A stretch of DNA of 64,000 nt, from assembly GCA_023213395.1 (NCBI GenBank), contig CM041465.1, positions 227,299,741 to 227,363,740 of the forward strand, written 5' to 3'. The translations under genes and the position numbers were made by a program. The notes beneath the pieces were generated by a model. That model saw nothing but the letters and a program-made list of their open reading frames with translations. It was not told where the DNA came from and ran no database searches. This document shows positions 28,190-39,450 of this stretch, one piece after another. Every line of letters begins with the position of its first letter. Positions within the stretch are counted from its first letter, which is position 1. This DNA is from Cycas panzhihuaensis. Taxonomy: Eukaryota; Cycadophyta.

Positions 28190-28935
28190 GTCACTTATTT
28201 TATTAATATTCTGATATTTAGTAAATCTAAGGTGGAACACTTGAGATATTTATAGATGGTCTTTGATCTACTTTAGTAAGAGAAACTATATATGAACCTT
28301 GAGAAGAGTAGTTTTATGTAAAACTATCTAGTATACTTGGGATTTATTATTTCACAAGATAGATTATTAATGAATCCTTCTAAAGTAAAAGTTATCATTG
28401 AATGACCAATTCTAACTACCATCACTAGGGTTAGAAGTTTCTATGGTATGGAAAATTTTTATAGAAAATTTATTAAGAAAATGGTATAGTTACACCAATC
28501 ACAAATTGTACTAAGGGAAGTGTATTCAAGTGGATAAAAGAAGCCTACGTAAGCTTTGAATTATTAAAGAAAAAGATTATGAAGGTAGTAACATTGGGAT
28601 TACCAAATTTTAATAGAGATTTTTAAGTTGAATATGATGCATCAACGGTAGGCACTAATGTAATGCTTAATTAAGTAGACAAATTAATTACATTTTCTAA
28701 TGAGAAAATGAGAAGAGATATTCTACATATGATATAGCATTTTATGTTTGGTATAAACATTACAATTTTGGAGATATTATTTACATCCTAAGTATGTATT
28801 CACTATACTGATCATCAAGCTTTAAAGTTTATTAATTTTCAAAGTAGGTTTAGCATTAGGCATGCAAAATGGATGGAATACATTTAGAGTTATTCCTTTG
28901 TAATTAAGCATAATACTCCATTTCTTTTATATAAT
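28190..28935 (+). pseudogene. Ty3/gypsy RT-RNase H fragment (element E5)
   Basis: A separate gypsy piece on the plus strand, starting at the catalytic box of the RT (F-I-N-I-L-I-F-S near 28,195, one aspartate lost). It continues through K-V-E-H-L-R-Y-L, Y-L-G-F-I-I-S-Q-D, N-P-S-K-V-K-V-I-I-E and F-Y-R-K-F-I-K. It then enters RNase H with V-E-Y-D-A-S-T-V-G, Y-T-D-H-Q-A-L-K-F-I-N and R-H-A-K-W-M-E-Y. It ends at about 28,935, before the ADALSR-type end of RNase H. More than ten stops are in frame. It is truncated at both ends and lies against element G on the left and E4 on the right. Confidence 0.87.
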
Positions 28936-29020
28936 TCTAGTAGCCCTTCTCTCCATACATCACCACTCTCCATAAGAGGGTTACTTTATCTAAGATTGCC
29001 TAAGTCCCAGATGAACATTT

Positions 29021-29038
29021 TGGCAACCATATTGGGGA
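29021..29038 (+). promoter_or_regulatory. Primer-binding site of E4, decayed
   Basis: TGGCAACCATATTGGGGA, preceded by GAACATTT, resembles the TGGCGCC...GGGG primer sites of plant Tat/Athila-type gypsy elements. Several of the differences are transitions. Its position upstream of gag on the same strand supports the call. Confidence 0.5.
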
Positions 29039-29039
29039 A

Positions 29040-30689
29040 GTGCCATATGTGCTTCCTCTTATGATTACATTCATATCTTATTCATACAAAGTCTTTTATT
29101 TTCTTTTTATCCATCCCACCCCATACCACTCTCTCCCTCTCTCTCTTTTCTTGATTTCACTTCTTGTTATGTTATCCATGATGATGAATAGGAAGAAGCC
29201 CCTTACCTGCAATATGACTATGCATTCTTCATAAATTCAAGGACTTCACTTGAGAGAGCATGATTCTATATCTTTACTTGAGTTTCTCAATGCCATGAGC
29301 CTTCTATAAACTGACCTAAGGACTAGTACAACCCTTTGATCCCCTCATCAACCTCCTTCTCATCCTCATCTTACACCCAATCATTTTGACATTAAATAGT
29401 TCCATTTGTTAGAGTTGGCCTTTCTCATTTTGAAGCAACTCTCTCATGGGGAGTTTGCTCCTATTTAGGGCTTGGGTCATGAAGACCTAAAACCTCCTCA
29501 TTTCTAAGATGTTGTTCAACCTTCTGATGTTGTTTTTCTTAACTATCTTGGTATGGGTGACCTTTTATATATAAGAAGTTCTTGTGTGCCTCCTTATAAG
29601 GCTATAAATTCCTCATATCACTCCATTCCCTCTACCTAGTCTATTCCTTTAATTTCTTACCCCTATATACCTTCATATACTACTCAGGTTTTGAACCTTA
29701 GAGCTTCCTCTTTGCTTTAAGGGCCTCATTAATTTGGTCATGGTCCTACTTCTTAAGACTCTAGCTTATTCTAATTTTCCTTTCCTCTTACTCATGCCCT
29801 ATCTCACTAGGTCTCTACCTTAATTTTAGGTTTTAACCCAACGAGTCTTGCCCTTATTCCACTAATTTATTCTACTACTAAGCTTGACCTTCCTTAGATT
29901 ACTATTGTAGCTCCTTTCTAGGGAATTGATACCTCCTTTATTCACCTATGGGGGTAGTCCTTCATCCTATTATATAGATCTATTCCCCCACTTTCATCTT
30001 CCCATATGCTTATTATCATGCATACCTAGTTTGTTCAATTAGGACCTATTCCTACTAATATCATGACTCTTATAACTTTATGGATACAATCACTTTTTAC
30101 TAGTGTTCTACCTATTGCATGAAAACTCGTTACCACCTCCACTCCTCAACTAACTTGGGGATTTGATCCATAGCCTAGAGGATCTTACAAGGTACTCTTT
30201 GTTTCCTACCCAAGTGCAAGTAGATGTCCCCTTCTTAGAAGTGATGCTCACATCACTTATGTTCCTTCACAGCTTATTGTCCCTTTGTCCTATATTCTCC
30301 TTATGGGAACTCATGTAACTTACATAGATATGACTTAAATACAAATACCCTCTTACCTATATATTAATTATCCTCCTTATAAAGGGTCCTTTAGTATTTT
30401 CCATCTCTCTTTTATTCTTAAAGCTTGACCCTCTTAGGTGGATACAACTACAACATAAATATAACACTCTTCACACCCTGATTATTTTATACATGGGTTA
30501 GTTCCCCCCTTCTTAATTATTTTTTCAACCATCCTCATTCTCCATCATGGAGAGGAGGATATATACTGAATATAATAGGAGCCCCTTTGCTCTAATGTAC
30601 CTTGCCACCTTTCATCCCTAGGCTTTCTAAATTTAGTAGGGAGTTAGGATAAGATCCCACTTACATGCAAGCTCTTAGACTCACATGTG
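29040..30689 (+). other. E4 leader and N-terminal gag region
   Basis: Between the primer site and the conserved gag core lies a C/T-rich, proline- and serine-rich coding-like region with many stops. Segments such as 29,040-29,234 are open but carry no recognised domain. It most likely held the variable N-terminal part of gag. Confidence 0.45.
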
Positions 30690-31200
30690 TAGATTACCTT
30701 CCTTATGACTATATAATAATGAGGATCTTCCCTAAATCCCTATTAGGTGATGTTTAGAAGTGGTTTTATAGAGTGTCTGATGTTTTTATTTACTCATTTT
30801 AAGAGCTTATCAATGTCATTATAAACTACATTGATATTGCATTCCCATTTGAGACTGGACTGAAAGCCCTTTTCACTACCAAATAAAGGGAAGATGAGTT
30901 TCCTATGTATTTATCCATCATTTACAGGATCTTGTTCATGCTTATCAAAGGCCCTTAACTAATAACTTACTTTTTTAACTATTAACCAATGCACTTAAAC
31001 CTCAAGTCCATCTTAAGGTGCTTAAGCTTGGTCCCACAACCTACAAAAATACTATTGATAAATGCTTGGTCCTTAAGCCTTTTGAGATCTAGGCTCAAAT
31101 CAAGAAGCTCAACAAATATCCTCCCTCTCCCAAATAGGAATCCATTTAAAACCATAAGCATATTCAAAGCAACAAACCTATGATTAGCTCACTTCTATCT
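30690..31200 (+). pseudogene. Gypsy gag core remnant (E4)
   Basis: Gag builds the cytoplasmic particle. The conserved retrotransposon gag domain reads R-I-F-P-K-S-L-L-G-D-V-*-K-W-F-Y-R near 30,720, then F-*-E-L-I-N near 30,800. It continues with L-F-T-T-K-*-R-E-D-E-F near 30,870, K-P near 31,000 and a closing K-C-L-V-L segment. This matches the L-x-G-x-A-x-x-W-F-Y-x-L and F-x-x-x-K-Q-x-x-x-E-S pattern of plant gypsy gag. The in-frame TAG codons sit where Q is expected. No intact CCHC knuckle could be read downstream. Confidence 0.75.
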
Positions 31201-31689
31201 TATGAGCTCTAGAGTAATCCATCATGACCAAGATCTCAGCCACTACTCCTAACCCATCTAAAGATTCTAAGATAATCCATGTAATAGAGTAAAAGCCAAA
31301 GTAAGGGGAAACCCCCCTCCATGTCAAAAGGGGCCCTTGGTGCTCATACCATTAGATTTATACTTATGATTGATCTAAGTGTGATAAGGTTAAGCAACTT
31401 ACAAGGAACTACCCTCCTCCCTACCAGTAACTAGCACATGAAAATACAAACTTGTTGATCCATATTAACCCATTCCCTAATCATCAAGATAAGCATAAGT
31501 GGAATGGCCCTATTAAGGATGAGGAACCTATATTATCTCTCAACTTAAGATTGAGGAAACTCCCACTCCTCCTAAGGGTGCCTAAATGAAGAAGAACTAT
31601 CATTATAACCAAAAACCACCTAATGACTAAGAACTACCATCCAAGGTTATTAACATGGTGAAAATGCCTAACCTCTTTACTATTAATAC

Positions 31690-32086
31690 CCAAAAATGCC
31701 CAACAACTTCAAGGTGATCTCCTATTCTAAACTAACTAATGATATTACAAAGATCCTTCTATGTCTTGTTAAGGTTAACTTTTATCACACCCTCTTACAA
31801 ATTACTAAGATGAAAGCTTTTTCTATTACGGAAGATCTTAAGTTTGTGATTATGAGTATTTTTATGTTAGATTTACTTAAGAGTTAATCTAGAGCAAAAA
31901 CTACTCCTACTCAAGGTCATTGGTATCAAGCAACCTAATCCTACCAAATCCCTCATGGCCTTCAACCCTTTTTAACTTAATGACCATTGGGATTATTGAA
32001 ATATTCCCTCATTCTTCATTCTCATCATAAGTAGAGAATGGACTATTAAGAGGTGTATTATTAATAAGGGCACTACTACTGGCATC
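31690..32086 (+). pseudogene. E4 protease region, 5' part, cut by C1
   Basis: Downstream of gag the frame approaches the aspartic protease. The last codons before the break read R-C-I-I-N-K-G-T-T-T, where related elements have an I-I-D/N-T-G-A-S-T active-site motif. The active site is therefore degraded, and the copia C1 landed within a few codons of it. The same frame resumes at 39,451 once one copy of the target duplication is discounted. An open stretch at 31,696-31,887 has no domain of its own. Confidence 0.6.
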
Positions 32087-32501
32087 TATTAAAAATGGGG
32101 TAACAAGATTGCTCTGATACCATGTAAGAACAACAAGATCTAAATGCGTGTACCTTGATTCAAGTATAATAAGAAAGATATTGATAAATATTAAAAAAAA
32201 AGTAAATAAGCAAGAAATATGAAGATGCAAAGGTATGGGTAAATTTGCCACATTATAGACTCTCTCTTGGGCAGAGCTTCCACATTAATCAGAATCCAAT
32301 ATGAACTACAAAGGTGTAGGGTAATATTTATAGCCATCTGCCAAGATTACAAGGAATTAGGATAGGCCGACTTAATGACACGAGGTGGACCCGACCTTAC
32401 AAACCAATGTGATTTAATTATATAAAAGGGTTCTTTGTATAATATAAACATTATCATATAGAGGTATTAAGAAATGAAGGAGATATTAGAAAGTTTTAAT
32501 A
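32087..32501 (-). repeat. C1 3' LTR
   Basis: 415 bp, aligned over its whole length with 39,026-39,445. On the plus strand it starts TATTAAAAATGGGG and ends TTTTAATA. It contains an exact TGGTATCAGAGC word on the minus strand at 32,111-32,122, inside the LTR and about 24 bp from its 3' end. Confidence 0.93.
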
Positions 32502-32510
32502 CCCTCCCTT
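32502..32510 (-). other. C1 polypurine tract
   Basis: AAGGGAGGG on the minus strand directly before the 3' LTR, where plus-strand DNA synthesis would have been primed. Confidence 0.85.
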
Positions 32511-32514
32511 AATA

Positions 32515-34090
32515 GAAACTTCATTTCTTCAAATGCTGAGGTTAAATCTAAATCATTCAAACTTTAGTTTACCAAGTACTTTAGTGAAGATGTATGTAAC
32601 CTAGTCTTCAGTAGGATAGTAGATAAGATCAACTTCTCCATTTTAGACATACTCATGGATAAAGTGATGGTGGACCTCAATGTGATTAGTTCTAGAATGG
32701 AATACAAGATTCTTTGTCATCTTCAATACACTTTGATTGTCATAGTATAGGATGGTTGATGAAGTCTGCTAAAGTCCAAGCTTGGCGAGAATCCTTCTAA
32801 GTGAAATCGACTTAGTTATAGCATGGACAACTACTTTATATTCTACTTCAGTGGAGGAAAGGGTAACAATAGGTTATTTTTACAACTCCATGAGATTATA
32901 GTTTAGATCATATCAAAATAATAGCCTAAGTTAAATGGCATGTATCCTAGAAACTAGCCTAGTTAGCATCCATATGTTCCTTTAGAATAGGTGATTCAGT
33001 CTTGTTGTACTCAAGGCCAAACTAATGAGTGCCATGGATATATTTGAGGATCCTAGTGGCTACTTTCTAATGAGATACTTTGGGTTATGATATATACCTA
33101 TAATAGATCCGTACTACATATGACATGTCTGGGTGAGTGTAAGTGAGATAGATAAGATTCCCAACTAACTACCAATACAAAGTAGGATCAAAAGGTTTTT
33201 CTTGTTCATCTAAGTTTAACTTGGTTCCTGTCTCCATAGGAATTGGTGCAAGCTTACATTCTATCATCCTAAATCTTTCCAAGAGTTCATTAGCATACTT
33301 GGTTTGACTCAAGAGGATGTGTCATAATTCTTGCCAAACTTCAATTCCAAGGAAGTAATGAAGCAAGCTAAGGTCATTCATCTCCAAATTTCTCTTCAAC
33401 TCTAATTGGAGCCAAGAAATTCCATCTATATCATTGCCAGTGATAGTAAGATCATCCACATATAGTACAATGATTATGATCAAATTATCACGTAAATATA
33501 GAGATTAGGGTTAGAGGGTGAACAATTAAATCTATGTTGAGTAAGAAATGCATATGTCTTTACATACCAGGCATGTGGTACCTACTTGAGTCTATAAAGG
33601 GATTTTTTGAGTCTACGAAGTGTTCTTATCTTAGAACAACATAGCTTGGGGGTTATTTCAAGAAAACCTCTTCTTTGAACTCTCCATTAAGGAAAACACC
33701 CTTCACATCAATTTGGTAGACAGGCCATGCAAATTAGGCTATTAGGGACATAAACAAATAGAATATGATCATGTTAGCTATTGATGCAAAGGTTTCACCA
33801 TAGTCAATTCCTTTCTATTGTTTAAAACCTCTTATAATAAGGAAATCTTTGTGACGTTCTATGGTGCCATTTTCATGGAACTTTGTCTTGTATAGCTATC
33901 TATAGTCAATTGCTTTCTTCCCAAGTGGAAATTCAGTCAGCTCCCAAGTGTCATTTTTTACGATGAAATTCATCTCTTCATCCATAGCTACTTTCCATGT
34001 TTGGTCTTTGACTACCTCCTCAAATGTGGAAGGCGGCTCAAGAGTTTCAAGGACACGTGCCATGAGGGCAAATTTTATAGATTGTCTCAT
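32515..34090 (-). pseudogene. C1 reverse transcriptase and RNase H remnant
   Basis: Ty1/copia RT (RVT_2) copies the element RNA and RNase H removes it. The N-terminal block (33,896-34,090) is open and reads P-S-T-F-E-E-V-V-K-D and K-N-D-T-W-E-L. The catalytic box is intact: L-Y-V-D-D-L-T-I-T-G-N-D near 33,433-33,471. It is followed by L-L-H-Y-F-L-G-I-E-V. RNase H carries a D-N-Q-S-V-L-K segment and ends in H-I-E-V-H-H-H-F-I and I-F-T-K-V-L just before the polypurine tract. Many TAG/TAA stops fall at expected Q codons, and frames shift at least twice. Confidence 0.9.
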
Positions 34091-34324
34091 CTTGGAAGGC
34101 CTCTTTGCAACTGTGGGAGGAGGAAGAGCATCCTTTAAAAGCTGTTGTACCCATTTAGGAGGTGGCTAAAAGCTAGTGGCTTCCACCTAAAGATCATCAA
34201 TTAAAATAGGAGGTAAATTTATACTTGCTTGAGTGGATGACAAAGAAGCTGTTAGAATTGGTGATGGACTAGGAGTGTAGGAGTAAGTTGGTACAGGTGG
34301 CTCCAAAGTTTATCCAAGGGTCAC

Positions 34325-35010
34325 TTATGTTACACCAACTTCATCTTTTACTACAATTTGATGTGGAGGAGATGTCAATACCTGTGGTTCTTCTGTAAAG
34401 ATTACATCTTGTGTCATATAAGCTTGGTTACTAAGTATATCAAAGACTTTATAGGCTTTACAACCAAGTACATAGCCAAGGAAGATGTACTTAAGGCTCT
34501 TGTCATCAAGTTTCTTCTTATTATCCTTTGGGACATGTTTGTATACCATGCATCGAAAGATCCTTAAGTGAGCTACACATAGTTTCTATCCTAACCAAGC
34601 TTCTTTAGGAATAATGTTCCTAATCACAATCGTAGGACTTATGTTGGTTAGGTAAGCAACTATGGCAATTGCATCAACCCAAAATTTGGTGGCAAGGTTG
34701 GTTGCACTAAGCATGGATTTTCCTTTGTTGATCAAAGTCTAATTCATCCTTTCAGCTACATTATTTTGTTATGGTGTGTGAGGAGCAAAAAATTGATGTA
34801 GCAGCTTTGAACTCTTTGAATTTGTCTAGGGCTTGATATTTCTGTCTCAAGAAGTAGACCCATACTTTCCTTGAGAAGTCATCTATGAAGGTAATGAAAT
34901 ACTATATTTCATTAATAGATTATATGGATATAGGGCCATAAATATTAGAATGTACTAACTCTAATGGTTGTGAAGCTCTCCATGAATTCTTAGAAGGGAA
35001 TTTTTCTCTT
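34325..35010 (-). pseudogene. C1 integrase remnant with internal deletion
   Basis: The core starts with L-E-L-V-H-S-N-I-Y-G-P (first catalytic aspartate replaced by N) and [11 protein letters not shown] near 34,880. Near 34,800 it jumps from K-F-K-E-F to a segment equivalent to P-H-T-P-Q-Q-N-N-V-A-E-R. Roughly 45 codons around the second catalytic aspartate are missing. The C-terminal part (34,325-34,549) is open and reads K-L-D-D-K-S-L-K-Y-I-F-L-G-Y and Q-D-V-I-F-T-E-E, the standard link to the RT. The enzyme cannot be functional. Confidence 0.85.
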
Positions 35011-35012
35011 TG

Positions 35013-35690
35013 TTACTTTCCCTTTAGGCATGCCTCGCATATGTTTTGGTATCTCTTGATTTTGGGTAAGGCATATATAATTTTGAGCCTAGACATGAGG
35101 TTCAAGTTTTGCATATTCAAATGACCTAGGCATTGATGCCATAGGTGGTCTTTAGATCTATTTGTGGTCACTTCATCTTTTGAGTGGGAGAATTCTCTTG
35201 GCTCATATATGCAAGGGGACTCTTCCTCAATTACATCCTTCCTCTTATCATATTGAGTTATGCTGGCCATTGAGTAAGATTCATGTTGAGGAGTAGTGGC
35301 AAGAGGAATACCATCTAGCCTATATAAACCACCATCTTCATGTCCTATAGCCACAAATTTTCCTATAACATGATATGTAATTCTACAAATGCCCTGGCTA
35401 AAGAGGACATCTAAGTTTTACTTATCCATTTAACTAATGGAAAGTAGGTTCATCTTCATACCAGGTACAAGGAATACATTACTGATGTGGTATCTAATAT
35501 TAGAGTCATTCAATGTGATTGGTGCCCTACTAATTTTGGTCACATTGTAAGTCATGTTGTCCCCAAATGTGACCATTTGAGTGTTGATTAGTTGGGTCTC
35601 TTCTAATATTTTTTTAGAACCTATCATGTGTTTTGTTACACCAGAATCAAGAAGCCATGTGGTCTCATCAAGCTAAGAGGACAATGCTAC
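35013..35690 (-). pseudogene. C1 protease and GAG-pre-integrase remnant
   Basis: The aspartic protease keeps its active site, W-L-L-D-S-G-V-T-K-H-M, around 35,630-35,660. F-G-D-N-M-T and F-L-V-P-G-M-K-M-N-L-L-S follow (35,430-35,627). After a stop, 35,013-35,354 is open for 113 codons and holds the GAG-pre-integrase zinc site L-W-H-Q-C-L-G-H-L-N with C-E-A-C-L-K-G-K. These two blocks are among the best preserved coding in the window. Confidence 0.9.
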
Positions 35691-36479
35691 AAAAAATATA
35701 TTATGGGAGGAGGAGTCTTGACCATTTTCCATATTGCCACCTTATTGTTGATTATATTATTGGTTTCTTTGATTCTTATTTGAGAATCATTGCCTATTTT
35801 GAGGTCTTTAACCTTTTGTGGGCCTTGGATTCTAATTTTGCTAATAGAATTAGCTTTGAGGTTGATATGATGGCCCCTCTTATGGGTAGAAAGGGCCTCC
35901 TTGTTATTGAATTGGACTACCATATTAATAATAAGGGCCTCCTTGTTATGGAAATGGGGCTTCTTGAGGAGGACATGGTTCTTCTTATTGATAAGAAGAT
36001 CCTTGTATTTGTTGATTATAACTAGGGCCTTCTAGATGGTATGAAGGTGCTCCTTGTTGATAAATGAGGGGTGTTTGTTAATAGACTAACCCATATGCTT
36101 GGCTCCCTTGGTTTTAAAAGAGTTATAAATCAGCTTATCTTCTCCTACATTCAATAGTTAGATGTCTAGATTTTCCATAGTAGAGACAAGTTACATTTTA
36201 TTTACCCTGCTGATTCTTTTGAAACTTTCCCTATGGTTGATATTGTAATTGTTGAGGCTAATGATTTGGACAAGAGGAGAAGAAGGTGCTAATAATATAC
36301 TATTGAGTTAGGCACTGATGTGACTCTTGTAATATTAAGAGGGAGTCCAAGAGTTAAGCCAGGTCTTGTTACTGGCTAAGCTCTTAGACTACTATATTAA
36401 CAATCTTACCCTTTTTTTAGTTTTAGGCTACAAAGGCAAGCATTGAGTCAGATGTTAATGTCACCCTCAGTCAGTTAAG
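35691..36479 (-). pseudogene. C1 gag C-terminal region, decayed
   Basis: Between the gag core and the protease the minus strand codes for an N/K-rich stretch (open at 35,687-35,923). It includes a short duplicated block, plus-strand GGGCCTCCTTGTTAT near 35,896 and 35,936. In copia elements this region holds the CCHC knuckle, but no complete knuckle could be read. Stops and shifts are frequent. Confidence 0.6.
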
Positions 36480-37080
36480 AATATTTTCCTCTCAAAGTAA
36501 GAGCCCCTGAAAGGTTATGAAGTCCATCTTAGAGTAGTTGTCATATAACTTAGAGATAAAGGAGTTGTATTCAATAGGTAAAATGTTTATAATGCTTGAG
36601 ATTAGATCATGGTCAGAAGGTAGCTCACCAAGGATAATCAATTAGTTTCTAATGGTTTTGACTTCAGTCAAATGATTTAAAATGTTTTTGATGAAAGGCA
36701 TGGTAAATAGGCAAGCCTTAAGGGTAAGAGACCTAGATTCATCCTTCCTCTCATAGAGTGAACAAAGTATGGTCCAAGCTTTATTTGAGCATTGTGCTAA
36801 TTCAATGTTTTGATACACTTGGTCTTCAACTACCAAGTGGAGTAAGGATAATGCTATGTTATCCTTATCTTTAAAGTTAACTAAGACTATAGTATTAGGT
36901 GGAATAGTTTTAGTGGGACCATTAGGATCTTAAGTAGGCTTAGACATGGGTATATCCCCATTGACGTAGGCCCAATATTCATTCATGATAAGCAAGCTTT
37001 TAACTTACCTTTTCCAAGGTATAAAGTTATTAATACCGTTGAGTTTGATGTTGTTGAAAAGAAGCATTTATAATTCCATG
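36480..37080 (-). pseudogene. C1 gag core remnant
   Basis: Copia-type gag (UBN2 family). It begins near 37,080 with L-N-G-I-N-N-F-I-P-W-K-R and S-L-L-I-M-N-E-Y-W-A-Y-V-N-G. It continues through K-D-K-D-N-I-A-L-S-L and the open block 36,642-36,836 with S-N-K-A-W-T-I-L-C-S-L-Y-E-R-K. It closes with L-P-I-E-Y-N-S-F near 36,560. This is the normal spacing for the family. A few in-frame stops interrupt it. Confidence 0.88.
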
Positions 37081-39013
37081 TTTGAAAGGTGTTTTATGTT
37101 TGATATTTTATTTTTTATTTTTTTTATGTGATGAGGTACTAATCTACCTAAGTGGCTTCTAATTTAAGATTCTAAGGCAAAGGGTCTCTAGGAAAGCTCT
37201 CGGCTGCTATCCTATCTAATGGTGCCTACCTATAAGTGGCAAACCAGGGACCCGATATATTAGTACATGAGCTCAAGGGTTCAATACACCTTAGTACATG
37301 GGCCACTAAGAACGTCCTAAGACCCCTTTGATTTGTTTCTCTAGCTACATTAGTCTTATACTGAACGATAGATCTAGCAGTGAGAACTTACTAACTAAGG
37401 CACTCACCCTCCTAGGTCTAACCTAGTCTCCAAACTCTAAAAGATAAGGTCTCCTCCTCACCCTACCACCTATTACACCTTATAGCCAATGACATTCCTC
37501 ATCTAATATGAGTAGGCCAAGAGTGTGTGCATGGTGGTAACTTCATTAGTCTTAATTATTCCCTTTGTAAGGCTAAAAATGGGTGTTTAATTTAGGAGTT
37601 ATCTTTTTAATATGAAAATTTAATTTTTTTAAGTAAGTTTCTTACACACAAGAGGTTCTTTCTAAAGTAATAAATAAAATGAAGAAGAAATAAATCAAAT
37701 TAAAATGACAAGGGTAGGTTTAGAAGGCTCTTGATAAGCAAATCTTTTAGAGTTAACTTCTTTAACCTTCTAAGAGTAACACCTACATATGAGACATCAC
37801 CAAGCACTTATTAGCCTTAAAAATTAGAATTGAACAACTAAAAATGATAAGCCACAACCTAATTTAGCAAAAGAACCTCAAGAAAACTAAAACATACCTT
37901 CAAATCTTGAAAAATAAGGCTCAAATAGCTCAAACATAAGGGTCAATTTGAGTAGTTAATATCTCCTTCAAATCAGCTCCAAATCTAGCTCAATTTTATT
38001 CTAAGCTACAGAGATCTAAATCAAATTTTCAACACTTTAAATGATTTAAAAAATGGACACACAGTTGAGGAGATATCATAGAAATAGTATAGGTACTTTT
38101 TTATGTCTAAAAAACAAATGAAAACAGGGTTAAGCCCCCTTCAGATTAGGCCCCAGTCACCTATAGAGTCCACTTGAGCACCTCTTAATAGTACTATGGG
38201 GCTAATAGATGTGAAAAATTATCCAAAGGAGTTTATAACTTTTGCACAATAAAAAATAAATAAATATAGTTCATTTAGGCTTAAAGTCTACCCTTTAGTC
38301 AAAGAAAAAGGGTCATATGCAGCCCTAATGTGATCAAATGGAGGGGTTGAAGTGGACCTAAATGTATTTTTAATCTGATTTAATATCATTTCACTAAAGT
38401 GATGAATTATAGGATAAAAAAAAAATCAAAATTTTTAATGTTTGGAGGTTGCACAACATGTACATGAGGTGTGCGGGCCCTATGGAGGATAGACGAGCTT
38501 GACGACACCCAAAACGATCACCAACTATTACAAAATTTTAGGAGGAGGGGCACAGGACCTAGATGGAGCTAATAGAATAGACAAGACTCAAAAAGATTCT
38601 CTATAGAGGTCGCACAAAGCTACTAAAGTTATAAATCCTTCGTAGGCCCTACAATGAAGAATGAAGCCAAAAATAACTAAAAAACTCTAGAAAACTCCTA
38701 TATCAGGCACTAGAAATGGGTTTGGGGCTACTACAAACCCCAATAATGCTCCATCAAGTATAAATCATCAATAATATGATTGCAAAAAATAAAAAATATG
38801 ATTTTTCACATGTTTTCTTCAATAAAACTAAGACATACCCTAGATAGATGTAAATGAGCTTTGAAATCTACTGTGGGAGGCTAAAATCTCTCACAACTAG
38901 CTGTGTATGAGCTCTAACACTATATGAAACCTCAAATTTTCCATAAAATATGAAGAAAACAGAGTAAAATAAGCTTAAAATCACTAAAATACTCTAAAAT
39001 CAGGCATGTTCTA
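37081..39013 (-). other. C1 5' leader
   Basis: About 1.9 kb between gag and the primer site with no recognisable coding. It contains a short poly-A/T-rich stretch near 37,100. Leaders of this length are common in plant copia elements. Confidence 0.6.
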
Positions 39014-39025
39014 GCTTTGATACCA
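39014..39025 (-). promoter_or_regulatory. C1 primer-binding site
   Basis: TGGTATCAAAGC on the minus strand, one change from the initiator-tRNA-Met complement TGGTATCAGAGC, and directly adjacent to the LTR end ACA. A second identical word lies 36 bp away inside the LTR (39,050-39,061). Confidence 0.88.
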
Positions 39026-39445
39026 TGTTAAAAATGGGATAACAAGATTGCTTTGATACCATGTGAGAACAACAAGATCTAAATGCATATACCCCAATTC
39101 AAGTATAATGAGTCATATATTAATAAATATTCAACAAAATAAGCAAATAAGTAAGAAATATAATCATGTAAAGGTATGGGTCAATTTTCCACACTGTAGA
39201 CTCTCTCTTGGGTAGAGCTTCCACATTAATTAGAATCCAATATGAAGTACAAAGGTGCAGGATAATATTTATAGCCATCCACCAAGATTATAAGGCATTA
39301 GGATAGGCTAACTTAGTGGCACAAGAGGTAGACCTGACCTCACTATCTAATGTGATTTAATTACATAAAAGGATCCTTTTGTACAATATAAATATTAGCA
39401 TACAAACGTATAAAGAAATAAAGGAGATATTACAAAGTCTTAATA
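39026..39445 (-). repeat. C1 5' LTR
   Basis: 420 bp, starting TGTTAAAAATGGGA and ending CTTAATA on the plus strand. It pairs with 32,087-32,501. Most differences between the two copies look like transitions. The flanking 5 bp GCATC matches the other side. Confidence 0.93.
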
Positions 39446-39450
39446 GCATC

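Larger units (their letters stand above)
32087..39445 (-). mobile_element. C1: complete but dead Ty1/copia element, 7.36 kb
   Basis: A minus-strand copia with both LTRs, primer site, polypurine tract and a 5-bp target duplication GCATC (32,082-32,086 and 39,446-39,450). Internal order from high to low coordinate is leader, gag, protease, GAG-pre-integrase, integrase, RT and RNase H, the Ty1/copia order. The LTRs are about 83-85% alike by eye, so the insertion is old. It is inserted in the protease of E4, in opposite orientation. Confidence 0.93.

Noticed and set aside
35633-36025. 130-codon plus-strand open stretch
   Set aside because: Antisense to the gag/protease region of C1; it has no domain of its own.
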